Shown here: piece by piece, positions 1 to 8,816 of the stretch
Layout of the letters: every line of letters begins with the position of its first letter
Position numbering within the stretch: position 1 is the first letter of the stretch
Assembly (NCBI RefSeq): GCF_000525995.1
Contig: NZ_AODL01000007.1
Coordinates: 441,252-505,251 of the forward strand
Length of the DNA stretch: 64,000 bases
Direction of reading: 5' to 3'
DNA from: Paenilisteria riparia FSL S10-1204
GTDB lineage: Bacteria > Bacillota > Bacilli > Lactobacillales > Listeriaceae
Translations under genes and position numbers: made by a program
The notes under the pieces: model-generated
The model's database searches: none
What the model saw: the letters and a program-made list of their open reading frames with translations, nothing else
Told to the model about the DNA's origin: nothing

Positions 1-868
1 GCGATTTCAACCGCGTCTTAGCCGAAACAATCGCGCCCACAGGACCACTAATAGTCCGGAAAACCTGATTCCGAATCATCCCGATAAACGTCGCCATCAC
101 AACCGGCATCGCAAAAATATCAATCAAATAACTCGTCGTATAACTAAGCACCGCAAAAATCGTATACACGCCCATAATAATCAAACTACAATACCATGTC
201 GTCCGTTTTTTAAGTACCGTCACAATATCCTTGACCGTCACTTTCTCCGTTTTTGGAATACTTGCGCGAGCTTGCTTCGTCTCTTCAGGAACAACAAACC
301 AACACAAAATCCCAAATACAATATAAAAAACACCATACGTTATCATAACCGCTTTCAAACTATTCGGATTCGAGTCTGCGCCAAACATCTGGAACATCCA
401 TAACGTCAAAAACGCCGTCACAAGCGCACCAAATCCCCGCATTCCTTCCGCAAAACCGAGTAAACTTCCTTGCTCATCAGACGTTCCTAAAATTGCCACA
501 GCCTTCACCGTTGCCGACCACATAAACAATACTGTCGTAATCGCCAGCAACACTTGAATCACAAGCAACATCCAATATGGCGGATACAACGCCATAACAA
601 ACGCCAAACCACCCGTCACTAACATCGAGAACGTAATTAATTTTTTGTGAGAGAATTTATCCGCGATAATCCCACTCGGCGCATACAATATCATTGCCGC
701 AGTCCCATATACACTCATAATAAAACCAACCTGCGTGGCACTAAGCCCCATCAGCGATTCCATTGGCACTTGATAATTATATTTCAAATAAGGTAATTCA
801 AAGCTCATTCCGCCAGTCATACCAATGATTGCGATGATAAACCAGCGATTAAATTTTGTCTTTTTCAT
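1..868 (-). CDS. MFS transporter, C-terminus cut by window edge
   Basis: The frame is open from an ATG at 868 to the left edge, giving the first 289 residues of a major facilitator superfamily permease. The N-terminus is strongly hydrophobic, and an MFS motif-A-like stretch (GIIADKFSHKK) follows the second membrane segment. Roughly eight membrane segments are visible; the remainder lies outside the window. A good ribosome site (AGGGGG) sits 6-7 bases before the ATG. It is the third gene after the FAD oxidoreductase and glpP on the same strand, so the substrate is probably a glycerol- or polyol-phosphate-like compound, but that is inference. The family call is secure and the substrate is unknown. 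Confidence 0.8.
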   Translation of the reverse strand, partial: MKKTKFNRWFIIAIIGMTGGMSFELPYLKYNYQVPMESLMGLSATQVGFIMSVYGTAAMILYAPSGIIADKFSHKKLITFSMLVTGGLAFVMALYPPYWMLLVIQVLLAITTVLFMWSATVKAVAILGTSDEQGSLLGFAEGMRGFGALVTAFLTLWMFQMFGADSNPNSLKAVMITYGVFYIVFGILCWFVVPEETKQARASIPKTEKVTVKDIVTVLKKRTTWYCSLIIMGVYTIFAVLSYTTSYLIDIFAMPVVMATFIGMIRNQVFRTISGPVGAIVSAKTRLKS

Positions 869-887
869 CGTCTGCCCCCTAATCATT

Positions 888-901
888 CGAAAACGCTTAC
901 A
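888..901 (-). promoter_or_regulatory. cre (CcpA) site before MFS gene
   Basis: CGAAAACGCTTACA matches the cre consensus TGWAARCGYTWWCA at 13 of 14 positions. It lies between glpP and the MFS start codon, about 20 bases before the ATG, which suggests carbon catabolite repression of the transporter. A second cre lies in the operon promoter at 3187-3200. Confidence 0.6.
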
Positions 902-950
902 TTATTTAGTTAAAATTGTCTTTTTACTACTATCATTTTTTAAAATTAAA

Positions 951-1520
951 TTAGATATTATCCCACACATCTGGACTTGTTGACGAAATCGCTACAGCAC
1001 CAGCTTGTAACGCCGTTAAAACATCTTCTTTATCACACACAAGACCGCTTGCAATGATTGGTTGTGAAATCGCATCTTGCACCCAACCAAGAACTTTAGG
1101 CATACATCCTGGCAAAATCTCCACACAATCTGTTTTAGAGGCAGCCACTTGTTTTGGTAAATTATGATATGACATAGAATCAATCAAGAAAAAGCGATGA
1201 ATCGTATAGAAACCTTTCATTTTAGCAGACCGAACAATCGATGGTTTCGAACTAATAATGCCGTCCGTTTCCGTGTTTTTACGCATAAAATCAACAACAA
1301 TTTCCCGATTCGACGTACCTTCCACCAAATCAATATCTACAAAAGCCACTTTGCCCGCTGCTTTCACTTGCGCCACAATTTGACCAATATTACAAATATT
1401 CCCGAACAAAATAAAAACCAGATGACAATTGGATTGCACTACTTTTTGAAGCCCATCTTCGTCCTTAACCGCGGCAATAATCGGATTATCCGCTAGCAAA
1501 TCTAACATATTTTCTCTCAT
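951..1520 (-). CDS. glpP: Glycerol-3-phosphate-responsive antiterminator, GlpP family
   Basis: This 189-residue protein has the usual GlpP length. The GlpP family binds glycerol 3-phosphate and lets RNA polymerase pass leader terminators of glp genes. Family features are the N-terminal NPIIAAVKDEDGL segment, the central VDIDL and GIISSKPS segments, and the C-terminal GLVCDKEDVLTALQAGA helix region. The ATG at 1520 has AGGGG 8 bases upstream. The gene lies between an FAD oxidoreductase and an MFS permease rather than beside glpF/glpK, so its target is probably this operon: a T-run terminator sits in the leader at 3121-3154. It could also act on distant glp genes. Family call firm; target inferred. 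Confidence 0.85.
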   Translation of the reverse strand: MRENMLDLLADNPIIAAVKDEDGLQKVVQSNCHLVFILFGNICNIGQIVAQVKAAGKVAFVDIDLVEGTSNREIVVDFMRKNTETDGIISSKPSIVRSAKMKGFYTIHRFFLIDSMSYHNLPKQVAASKTDCVEILPGCMPKVLGWVQDAISQPIIASGLVCDKEDVLTALQAGAVAISSTSPDVWDNI

Positions 1521-1542
1521 TCTAATTCCCCTACTTTCAATA

Positions 1543-1579
1543 GTGTTTCAATCCTCCTAGTCGAGAAGAATTGAAACAC
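1543..1579 (-). repeat. Intercistronic hairpin before glpP
   Basis: GTGTTTCAAT (1543-1552) and ATTGAAACAC (1570-1579) form a perfect 10-bp stem with a 17-base loop that contains the glpP-proximal AGGAGG-like bases. There is no T-run, so it is not a classical terminator. A role in processing, partial attenuation or translation is possible. Confidence 0.5.
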
Positions 1580-1593
1580 CATCTTACCTTGCT

Positions 1594-3054
1594 TTAATCC
1601 AAAAACTCAAGCGGAATAATGCTTCCAGCGTTCATCACGTTATTCGGATCAAATGCTTGCTTCAACGTTTTCAAAATATAGAACGAAGAACCATACTCAT
1701 CTTTAATCCACGGCGCGCGCGCTTTTCCGACGCCATGATGATGCACCATCGTACCACCATGTTTCAGCGATTCCTCCACGATAATTTTGTTAATCGGATT
1801 ATGATATTTATGAATTTCCTCTGTAGGCTCACAGTTCAAATCGTAATAATATACGAAATAAAGATTCGTCCCGTTGATATAACTATGCGATGAATGCCCA
1901 CCAACCCAAGTCACATCAGGCACTTCCGCCTTCACACGGCGACAAGCAGACTCATAAATCGCGTTAATATTGCCCCAATCTGCCGCAATTTCGGTCGTGA
2001 ATCCCATATTTTTCGTAGCTACGATTTCTTCACGCTCTTCTGCAACCTGCTCGGGGAACCAATTCAAATTCGCGAACCAATCCGCAATTAACTGGCTTTT
2101 CACCTGTTCACATTGTTTGTATTTCGCCACGATTTTTTCAATTCCAGCACCCGTCGCTTCCGTAATTCCCGCAGGACCTTCCGCCATGAAAATCAGAACG
2201 CATTTATCCTTTTGGAAATGAGAGAAATGTCCCGCAGCATCCGCCACATCATAAAGTCGCGCAATCGAAGGCTTGTAACCCTCCACCATCACCTCACGCA
2301 AAATCTCAAATCCAACCGACATATCATCCAGCGTATAACCATAAAAACGATGATTCTCCGGCTTATATTTAAAAATTTTCACCGTAACTTCCGTAATGTA
2401 GCACAGCGCCCCTTCATTACCGACCACAACATGGCGAATATCAGGACCAGCCGCGCGTCTTGGCACATTTTTAATCCGCGTCACTTCTCCATTTGGAAAC
2501 ACCGCTTCAAGTCCAACAATCATGTCTTCAATACCACCATAAAGTGTAGAGAATTGCCCTGTACTACGCGTTGCCACAAGACCGCCCATTTGCGCTAGCG
2601 GTTTTGACTGCGGCGAATGTCCCGTTGTTAAACCTTTTTCACGTAGCAAGTTCTCGATGTCTTCTAATACCACACCCGCTTCACACGTCACTTGCATATT
2701 ATATTCATCAATTTTGATTACCTTATTCAATCCAGAGCCATCCAAAACGATATGATTCGGCTTCACCGATTCCAACATACTCTCAAGCGCCGAATTCCCA
2801 GTCCGTGGAATACAATTAACCCCATTCTCATTACAAAACTTCAATACATTCGCAATATCATCCGTATTTCTAGCCTTCACAATCGCAGCAGGAATCGGTT
2901 GCGTAAAAATCCCCGAAATATCCTCATACTTGCGATAACGGTCAATACTCGCGTGTTGCAACGTCTCTCCATCTGTCACAACATTAGCGCCTCCAACCAA
3001 ACCTTCCATTGCCTCTACGATTTTCTCACGAGATAAAGCTGTTGATAAAACCAT
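1594..3054 (-). CDS. FAD-binding oxidoreductase, alkylglycerone-phosphate synthase/GlcD type
   Basis: The 486-residue flavoprotein belongs to the VAO/PCMH family. The N-terminal FAD-binding domain (about residues 35-220) contains IPRTGNSALES and the GHSPQSKP and GGLVATRSTGQ stretches. The C-terminal cap carries the MVHHHGVGKARAPWI motif (HHH near residue 438) typical of alkyl-dihydroxyacetonephosphate synthase relatives. I chose ATG 3054 because AAGGGG lies 9 bases upstream; an in-frame codon at 3090 lacks such a site. Together with glpP and an MFS gene this suggests oxidation of a glycerol- or hydroxyacid-type substrate; true ether-lipid synthesis is unlikely to be provable from sequence. 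Transcription starts at a cre-containing promoter (3182-3210) and must pass a leader terminator. Confidence 0.75.
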   Translation of the reverse strand: MVLSTALSREKIVEAMEGLVGGANVVTDGETLQHASIDRYRKYEDISGIFTQPIPAAIVKARNTDDIANVLKFCNENGVNCIPRTGNSALESMLESVKPNHIVLDGSGLNKVIKIDEYNMQVTCEAGVVLEDIENLLREKGLTTGHSPQSKPLAQMGGLVATRSTGQFSTLYGGIEDMIVGLEAVFPNGEVTRIKNVPRRAAGPDIRHVVVGNEGALCYITEVTVKIFKYKPENHRFYGYTLDDMSVGFEILREVMVEGYKPSIARLYDVADAAGHFSHFQKDKCVLIFMAEGPAGITEATGAGIEKIVAKYKQCEQVKSQLIADWFANLNWFPEQVAEEREEIVATKNMGFTTEIAADWGNINAIYESACRRVKAEVPDVTWVGGHSSHSYINGTNLYFVYYYDLNCEPTEEIHKYHNPINKIIVEESLKHGGTMVHHHGVGKARAPWIKDEYGSSFYILKTLKQAFDPNNVMNAGSIIPLEFLD

Positions 3055-3120
3055 GCTAAAATAACCCCTTCCGATCTGCTTTTTCACCAAAAATGGTAAA
3101 TTTTTCTGTTTTTAGAGCAC

Positions 3121-3154
3121 AAAAAAAGCGCACTCCTACAAATTAGGAGTCGCT
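3121..3154 (-). terminator. Leader terminator, probable GlpP antitermination target
   Basis: On the - strand the stem AGCGACTCCTA/TAGGAGTGCGCT is followed at once by seven T. It lies after the promoter at 3182-3210 and about 65 bases before the FAD oxidoreductase start, so it terminates the leader rather than an upstream gene; noc has its own terminator at 3271-3307. This layout matches GlpP-controlled leaders. Confidence 0.65.
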
Positions 3155-3181
3155 TATCTCAATTCTCTAGCAACTAACTAC

Positions 3182-3210
3182 AGTATATAAAACGCTTACA
3201 GGAAAGTCAA
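3182..3210 (-). promoter_or_regulatory. SigA promoter with embedded cre site
   Basis: Reading the - strand, TTGACT (3210-3205), a 17-base spacer and TATACT (3187-3182) form a strong vegetative promoter. The spacer holds TGTAAGCGTTTTAT (3200-3187), a 12/14 match to cre, so CcpA bound here should block the promoter. Confidence 0.7.
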
Positions 3211-3270
3211 GGAGAAGTTCTATATTTTATGTAGCGATTTTTCGTTACTATTTTCACATAAATTAACTAC

Positions 3271-3307
3271 AAAAAAGGCTACCACACATTGTTTGTGAAA
3301 TAGCCTT
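3271..3307 (-). terminator. Terminator of the mnmE-mnmG-rsmG-noc block
   Basis: On the - strand AAGGCTA and TAGCCTT form the stem, followed by TTTTTTG. It begins 5 bases after the noc stop codon. Confidence 0.7.
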
Positions 3308-3311
3308 ATTC

Positions 3312-4175
3312 TTATTTCTTCGACTGCTTTGGAATTTGAATCGTAATCTGATAAAAATCATCCGACTCTTCTTCTTCCATTTGAAGATCCATTCCATTAT
3401 CCTTCACCATCGTGATCGACTGCTTAATCGTATTCACAGCAATCCGAACATCACGACTAATCGCTTTACGTTGCGGTTTTGCTTTCTTTGGTTCAGGTTT
3501 GGCATGAAGAGAGGCGATATGTTGCTCCGTTTCCTTCACATTCCATTTATTTTCCACAATCTTCGCCAACACGGCTAATTGTTGCTCTTCCTCTTCTAAA
3601 ACTAACAACGATCGCGCATGACGTTCAGAAATTTGCTTATCTAAAACCGCTTGCTGAATCGATTCGGGCAATCGTAATAAACGTAATTTATTAGCGACCG
3701 CAGATTGGCTTTTACCAACACGTTGCGCCAGCGCTTCTTGCGTAATTCCTTGCATATCTAGCAAACTTTGATACGCTTTAGCCTCTTCAATGGGTGTTAA
3801 TTCCTCACGTTGCAAGTTCTCAATCAGAGCAATCGCCGCGACTTCATCATCCGTTAAACTTTGGATAATTGCCGGAATATGCTCCCATTCTAGCGAAGAA
3901 ACCGCGCGAAATCTACGTTCACCAGCAATAATTTCATATTTTTCAGGCTCGTATTCACGTACAACTATTGGCTGAATAACGCCGTGAATCCTAATTGTTC
4001 TTGCCAATTCTTCAATTTTGGATGCATCGAACACAGTTCTTGGCTGAAAGCGATTCGGAATGATAGCTGCAATAGGAAGTTCCACGATTTTCTGCATGAA
4101 GTCCTCCACAATTTCTTCCGTCTCAATCTCAATGTATTCCTTATCTTTCTTTCCGAACAAACGCGAAAAAGGCAT
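3312..4175 (-). CDS. noc: Nucleoid occlusion protein Noc (ParB family)
   Basis: Noc binds specific DNA sites and tethers them to the membrane to stop division over the nucleoid. The 287-residue protein starts with an amphipathic helix ([13 protein letters not shown]) used for membrane contact. It then has the ParB/Noc CTPase domain with GERRFRA near residue 85 and a helix-turn-helix ([23 protein letters not shown]). That helix-turn-helix and the N-terminus point to Noc rather than ParB. ATG 4175 is preferred: AGAAGGG lies 9 bases before it, whereas the ATG at 4184 directly abuts the ribosome site. The downstream position after rsmG is the classical one. Three matching Noc sites occur at 11379, 11408 and 28971. 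Confidence 0.93.
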   Translation of the reverse strand: MPFSRLFGKKDKEYIEIETEEIVEDFMQKIVELPIAAIIPNRFQPRTVFDASKIEELARTIRIHGVIQPIVVREYEPEKYEIIAGERRFRAVSSLEWEHIPAIIQSLTDDEVAAIALIENLQREELTPIEEAKAYQSLLDMQGITQEALAQRVGKSQSAVANKLRLLRLPESIQQAVLDKQISERHARSLLVLEEEEQQLAVLAKIVENKWNVKETEQHIASLHAKPEPKKAKPQRKAISRDVRIAVNTIKQSITMVKDNGMDLQMEEEESDDFYQITIQIPKQSKK

Positions 4176-4297
4176 TCCTATCATCCCTTCTAATTAGTTA
4201 AATCTACTGTCCATTCTAGCAGAAAATCCCCCATAAATATATCAAGACTATAGAAAAATTATATTTTAAAAAAAATAACCTGTCCGTATCTCCAAAC

Positions 4298-4480
4298 CTC
4301 AGCGTGCCGACAAATGCCCATATCCTAGGCATGGACTAACCCTTCACTTCGTTCACGCTTATATTGGAACTGTAACTCGTTACACGTCGAACAGTTCCAA
4401 CAACGCGGAGCGTACTTGAGTACGAGAGCATCGGAACGGAACTTTTAACGACGGAGATGGGCGTTTGTCGGCACGCTGAG
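4298..4480. repeat. Element A: 183-bp unit with 24-bp inverted ends and inner hairpin
   Basis: The ends (4298-4321 and 4457-4480) are inverted repeats matching at 23 of 24 bases. Inside, TTGGAACTGT/ACAGTTCCAA (4364-4400) forms a perfect 10-bp hairpin. Next to it is the block 4333-4364 (GGACTAACCCTTCACTTCGT and on) that recurs in three other intergenic regions of this window. The unit sits 3 bases after rsmG and fills most of the rsmG-noc gap. As RNA it would fold into one long branched stem. No transposase is present. Confidence 0.7.
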
Positions 4481-4483
4481 TCA

Positions 4484-5200
4484 TCATTCGATTGGTTGCT
4501 TGTTTGGCGTTCCAGCCTTACGTGGATATTTATTTGGCGTTTCCTTCACTTTCTCAATCAAATATAAGTTCCGCTCACTGTCCTCAACCGGAAGCGAAAA
4601 AGCAAAATGATCTTTCACTTTACCGCCAAGTGTTGCGATGGCTTTCGCGCCAACTTTGAGCTCCTGCTCTGCCTGCATCCCTTTCATCGCAAGGAAAAAA
4701 CCGTTCTTTTTAGCAAGTGGCAAACAAAGCTCTGTCAGCACACTCATTCTCGCCACAGCACGTGCCGTCACAAGATCAAATGTCCCGCGAAATGCCTTAT
4801 TTTGTCCAAACTCTTCAGCTCTCGCATGATGGAAATGAACCCGATCCAATCCTAATTCAGCTGCCAATGCATCTAAAAAAGTAATCCGTTTTTGCAAAGA
4901 ATCAACAATCGTCACATCTAAATGCGGGAAACAAATCTTAATTGGGATACTGGGAAATCCAGCGCCAGCACCGACATCACAAACCGTTCCAATCTCTTTG
5001 AAATCCACATAAAAAGCCGCTGAAATCGAATCATAAAAATGTTTCAAATACACTTCATCACGATCCGTAATTGCCGTCAAATTCATCTTTTCATTCCATT
5101 CTACGAGCATCTTGAAATACGCGTCAAATTGCACCATTTGCTCATCCGATAAAGCGATACCTTGTTGCAATAACTGTTCTCTAAACTGTTCTGGATTCAC
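4484..5200 (-). CDS. rsmG: 16S rRNA (guanine527-N7)-methyltransferase RsmG
   Basis: RsmG (GidB) methylates G527 of 16S rRNA using S-adenosylmethionine. The 238-residue product has the N-terminal helical segment ([11 protein letters not shown]) and the SAM motif [15 protein letters not shown] near residues 75-89. It then has the TARAVARM stretch and a basic C-terminal tail. The GTG start at 5200 has AGGGA 7 bases upstream. It follows mnmG by 9 bases, so it is cotranscribed with the tRNA-modification genes. Nothing is missing in the catalytic core. Confidence 0.93.
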   Translation of the reverse strand: MNPEQFREQLLQQGIALSDEQMVQFDAYFKMLVEWNEKMNLTAITDRDEVYLKHFYDSISAAFYVDFKEIGTVCDVGAGAGFPSIPIKICFPHLDVTIVDSLQKRITFLDALAAELGLDRVHFHHARAEEFGQNKAFRGTFDLVTARAVARMSVLTELCLPLAKKNGFFLAMKGMQAEQELKVGAKAIATLGGKVKDHFAFSLPVEDSERNLYLIEKVKETPNKYPRKAGTPNKQPIE

Positions 5201-5209
5201 ATTTTTCCC

Positions 5210-7096
5210 TCACTTTACTTTTGCGATTTTTCCTTGTTCAATATACACTAACAAAATAGAAATATCAGCTGGATTCACGCCTGAAATACGACTAGCTTGG
5301 GCAATCGATAGCGGCTGAATCTTCTTCAATTTCTCCAAAGCTTCCGTCGCCAAACTGCCAATCGCATCGTAATCAATGTTTTCAGGGATTTTCTTATCTT
5401 CCATCCGCTTCATTTTTTCCACTTGATTCAATGATTTCTCAATATAACCTTCATACTTAATCTGAATTTCCACTTGTTCCTCAATATCAAGCGTAAGCGA
5501 TGTTTCACGTGAAACAATTTCCATCAAAATATCATACGTAATCTCAGGTCTACGTAAGAAATCTGCCGCCAATACACCATCTTTCAGCTCTGTACTGCCC
5601 ATATCAACAAGCATCTTCTGAACTTCCGCAGTTGGCTTAATCCGCGTTGTTTTCAGACGTTCTTTCTCCGCCGCAATCGCTTCTCGTTTCGCCACAAATC
5701 GCGCGTAACGTTCATCACTAATCAGACCAATCTCATGGCCAATCTCCGTCAAACGCAAATCCGCATTATCATGGCGTAACAACAACCGATACTCTGCGCG
5801 AGACGTCAGCAAACGATAAGGCTCTTCCGTCCCCTTCGTCACTAGGTCATCAATCAAAACGCCAATATACGCTTCATCGCGACCAAGAACAATTGGTTCC
5901 TTACCAGAAGCACGACGCGCCGCATTAATACCAGCCATCAATCCTTGTCCTGCAGCTTCTTCATAACCACTTGTTCCATTCAATTGTCCCGCCGTATACA
6001 AATTTTCCACACGTTTTGTTTCTAACGATGGCCACAACTGATCTGGCATTACCGCATCATATTCAATCGCATAACCAACGCGCATCATTTCTACATTTTC
6101 AAGTCCAGGAATCGTCGTTAACATCTCACGTTGCACATCTTCAGGCAAACTCGTCGACAACCCTTGCACATAAACTTCCTCCGTATTACGACCTTCAGGT
6201 TCCAAGAAAATTTGATGGCGCGGCTTATCACTAAAACGAACAATTTTATCCTCAATCGAAGGACAATAACGCGCGCCCGTTCCTTTTTTCGTAGCCGTGA
6301 ACATTGGCGAACGATGCAAGTTCTTCTCTATAATTTGGTGCGTCGCTTCATTCGTATACGTTAACCAACAAGGCAACTGATCCATAATAAAGTCTACCGT
6401 TTCATAACTAAAAGCACGTGGAACATCATCCCCCGGCTGAATTTCCGTTTTCGAATAATCAATTGAACTCGATTTCACACGTGGCGGCGTACCTGTTTTG
6501 AAGCGACGTAGCTCAAAACCAAGTTCCTCCAAATGCTCCGAAAGCTTAATAGAAGGTTGCTGATTGTTCGGACCACTTGAATAACGTAGTTCCCCAACAA
6601 TAATCTCCCCACGTGAAAAAGTTCCTGTCGTTAGTACAACCGTTTTGGCATGATAAATCGCGCCGCTATTCGTAATAACACCTTTACAAACGCCATCCTC
6701 AATGACAAGGCGATCCACAAGCCCTTGACGCAACGTCAAATGTTCTTCTTTTTCAATCGTATGCTTCATTTCGTGTTGATAATCCCATTTATCTGATTGC
6801 GCACGCAAAGCACGAACAGCAGGGCCTTTTCCGGTATTTAACATCCGCATTTGAATGTGCGTTTTATCCGTATTACGACCCATTTCGCCGCCCAACGCAT
6901 CAATTTCCCTCACTACAACGCCCTTGGCCGGGCCACCGACAGAAGGATTACAAGGCATGAACGCCACCATATCTAAATTAATCGTAAGCATCAATGTTTT
7001 TGCACCAATTCGAGCACTCGCAAGACCAGCCTCAACGCCAGCATGACCCGCACCAACAACAATAACATCATAGCTTCCCGCATCATAAGTTTGCAT
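5210..7096 (-). CDS. mnmG: tRNA uridine 5-carboxymethylaminomethyl modification enzyme MnmG
   Basis: MnmG (GidA) uses FAD and methylenetetrahydrofolate and works with MnmE to modify U34 of tRNAs. The protein (628 residues from ATG 7096) begins [11 protein letters not shown], then the Rossmann [14 protein letters not shown] and the family signature [13 protein letters not shown]. Also visible are [22 protein letters not shown] and the C-terminal [19 protein letters not shown]. Start codons at 7108 and 7123 are in frame but would overlap mnmE; 7096 leaves an 11-base gap and gives the normal N-terminus, although its ribosome site is rather distant. A parS site is embedded in the coding sequence at 5501-5516. 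Confidence 0.95.
   Translation of the reverse strand: MQTYDAGSYDVIVVGAGHAGVEAGLASARIGAKTLMLTINLDMVAFMPCNPSVGGPAKGVVVREIDALGGEMGRNTDKTHIQMRMLNTGKGPAVRALRAQSDKWDYQHEMKHTIEKEEHLTLRQGLVDRLVIEDGVCKGVITNSGAIYHAKTVVLTTGTFSRGEIIVGELRYSSGPNNQQPSIKLSEHLEELGFELRRFKTGTPPRVKSSSIDYSKTEIQPGDDVPRAFSYETVDFIMDQLPCWLTYTNEATHQIIEKNLHRSPMFTATKKGTGARYCPSIEDKIVRFSDKPRHQIFLEPEGRNTEEVYVQGLSTSLPEDVQREMLTTIPGLENVEMMRVGYAIEYDAVMPDQLWPSLETKRVENLYTAGQLNGTSGYEEAAGQGLMAGINAARRASGKEPIVLGRDEAYIGVLIDDLVTKGTEEPYRLLTSRAEYRLLLRHDNADLRLTEIGHEIGLISDERYARFVAKREAIAAEKERLKTTRIKPTAEVQKMLVDMGSTELKDGVLAADFLRRPEITYDILMEIVSRETSLTLDIEEQVEIQIKYEGYIEKSLNQVEKMKRMEDKKIPENIDYDAIGSLATEALEKLKKIQPLSIAQASRISGVNPADISILLVYIEQGKIAKVK
5501..5516. promoter_or_regulatory. 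parS site inside mnmG
   Basis: TGTTTCACGTGAAACA is a perfect 16-bp palindrome and differs from the B. subtilis parS consensus TGTTCCACGTGAAACA at one position. It lies about 14 kb left of oriC, within the zone where ParB loading sites cluster. No parB gene is in the window. Confidence 0.85.
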
Positions 7097-7107
7097 TTTT
7101 GAACACA

Positions 7108-8487
7108 TCACTTTCCTAAACAAAATTGGTTAAACAACTGGTCGAGCAATTCATCCTGCACCGACTCACCGATAATTTCTCCAAGTAAATCCCAAGCTCG
7201 CGTCATATCAATCTGCACGATATCGACCGGCATACCAGCCTCAACACCCTCAATCACCGCATCAATCGCCTGAATTGCCTCATGCAAAAGCGCAATGTGA
7301 CGCGCATTCGAAACATACGTCGCGTCCCCTGCATCAATCCCACCAGCAAAAAACAATTCCTTAATCGCCAGCTCCAATTCCGCAATTCCAGCCTCATTCA
7401 CAAGCGAAGTCTCGACTACCGGATTCTCACCAGCAAGCTGTCTAACCCGTGCTACATCAATATTCTGCGCCAAATCCGTCTTATTCAAAACAACCACGAA
7501 ATTCTGACCCGCGACCGCTTCAAACAACGCCTCATCCTCCACGCTCAACGGCTCATGCTGATTTAGTACCAACAAAATAAAATCCGCTTCCTGTAAAGCT
7601 TTGCGCGATCGTTCCACGCCTATTTTTTCAACAATATCTTCCGTCTCGCGAATTCCGGCCGTATCAATCAAGCGCAACGGCACACCACGAACATTCACAT
7701 ACTCCTCAATAATGTCCCGTGTCGTCCCCGCAATATCCGTCACGATCGCCTTCTCCTCTTGAATCAACTGATTAAGCAAAGACGATTTCCCGACATTCGG
7801 CCGACCAATAATCGCCGTCGCCAGCCCCTCACGCAGAATTTTACCCTGTTGCGCCGTCAACAACAACTGCTCCACCGAAGCACGCACCAATTGCGCTTTC
7901 TCCACGAGCATCCGTTGCGTCATCTCTTCCACATCATCATATTCTGGATAATCAATGTTCACCTCAACCTGAGCCAGCGCATCTAAAATTTCCTGCCTCA
8001 AACTGCGAATCAACCGCGACAAATTCCCGTCCATCTGCTGCAACGCCACACCCATCGCACGATCCGTCTTCGCTCGAATCAAATCCATCACAGCTTCCGC
8101 TTGCGACAAATCAATCCGTCCATTCAAAAAGGCTCGTTTCGTAAACTCCCCAGGTTCCGCCAATTTCGCACCATTTCGCAGCAAAAGTTGCAACACCCTA
8201 TTCACCGAAACAATCCCACCATGTGCATTAATCTCGACCACATCTTCCCGTGTAAACGTGCGCGGCGCCCGCATCACAGTCACCATGACCTCCTCAACCG
8301 TCTCACCCGTACTCGGATCCACAATATGACCATAATGAATCGTATGGCTTTCCACGTCCCCTAACGATTTTTGCGCATAAAAAATACGATCCGCTATCTG
8401 AATCGCCTCATCACCGCTCAAACGAATAATAGCAATGGCTCCCTCGCCTGGCGGTGTTGAGATCGCAGCAATTGTATCAAATTCCAT
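7108..8487 (-). CDS. mnmE: tRNA modification GTPase MnmE
   Basis: MnmE (TrmE) is the GTPase partner of MnmG. At 459 residues it is full length. It has an N-terminal tetrahydrofolate-binding domain starting [21 protein letters not shown]. The helical region carries an inserted G domain with [21 protein letters not shown] and NKTD, and the C-terminus ends with the catalytic CLGK motif. The upstream 328-bp gap contains a DnaA-box cluster. Gene order gyrA-mnmE is unusual: in the ancestral firmicute arrangement mnmE follows jag. Confidence 0.95.
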   Translation of the reverse strand: MEFDTIAAISTPPGEGAIAIIRLSGDEAIQIADRIFYAQKSLGDVESHTIHYGHIVDPSTGETVEEVMVTVMRAPRTFTREDVVEINAHGGIVSVNRVLQLLLRNGAKLAEPGEFTKRAFLNGRIDLSQAEAVMDLIRAKTDRAMGVALQQMDGNLSRLIRSLRQEILDALAQVEVNIDYPEYDDVEEMTQRMLVEKAQLVRASVEQLLLTAQQGKILREGLATAIIGRPNVGKSSLLNQLIQEEKAIVTDIAGTTRDIIEEYVNVRGVPLRLIDTAGIRETEDIVEKIGVERSRKALQEADFILLVLNQHEPLSVEDEALFEAVAGQNFVVVLNKTDLAQNIDVARVRQLAGENPVVETSLVNEAGIAELELAIKELFFAGGIDAGDATYVSNARHIALLHEAIQAIDAVIEGVEAGMPVDIVQIDMTRAWDLLGEIIGESVQDELLDQLFNQFCLGK

Positions 8488-8630
8488 TCTTTACCCACCT
8501 TCCTAGAAAAATCCGCTCACAAAAACAAGCCCGATTTCCCAATCGAATAAATTTTGGCACATGACCTGTGCGTATCATCAACATTTGCTCCGCTTTCACC
8601 AAAGCTAATAATGTTGGTCTGTATATAAAG

Positions 8631-8753
8631 TTATCCAGAAATGTTATCCACATATCCAGAACTTTTTCGATTTTAAAAATATCATACCTTTTATTTTAAC
8701 TTATCCACATGTGAATAACAATAGTTTTGGAATAATTTCTTTATTTATCCACA
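8631..8753. promoter_or_regulatory. DnaA-box cluster between gyrA and mnmE
   Basis: TTATCCACA occurs perfectly at 8644, 8701 and 8745. Near matches are TTATCCAGA at 8631, ATATCCAGA at 8652 and the opposite-strand TGTGAATAA at 8710. Six boxes in about 120 AT-rich bases is well above chance. The rest of the 8488-8816 gap shows the mnmE ribosome site, the gyrA terminator and no gene. Confidence 0.7.
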
Positions 8754-8772
8754 AGAAAAATCTTAGCGACGC

Positions 8773-8809
8773 AAAAAAAGAAACCCTGCAAACTCATTCA
8801 CAGGATTTC
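8773..8809 (-). terminator. gyrA terminator
   Basis: On the - strand GAAATCCTG and CAGGGTTTC pair around a 12-base loop and are followed by TTTTTTT. It starts 7 bases after the gyrA stop. Confidence 0.75.
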
Positions 8810-8816
8810 TCATATA

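Noticed and set aside
6592..6607. CACGTGAAAAAG in mnmG as a parS site
   Set aside because: Only one half-site fits; the palindrome is broken.
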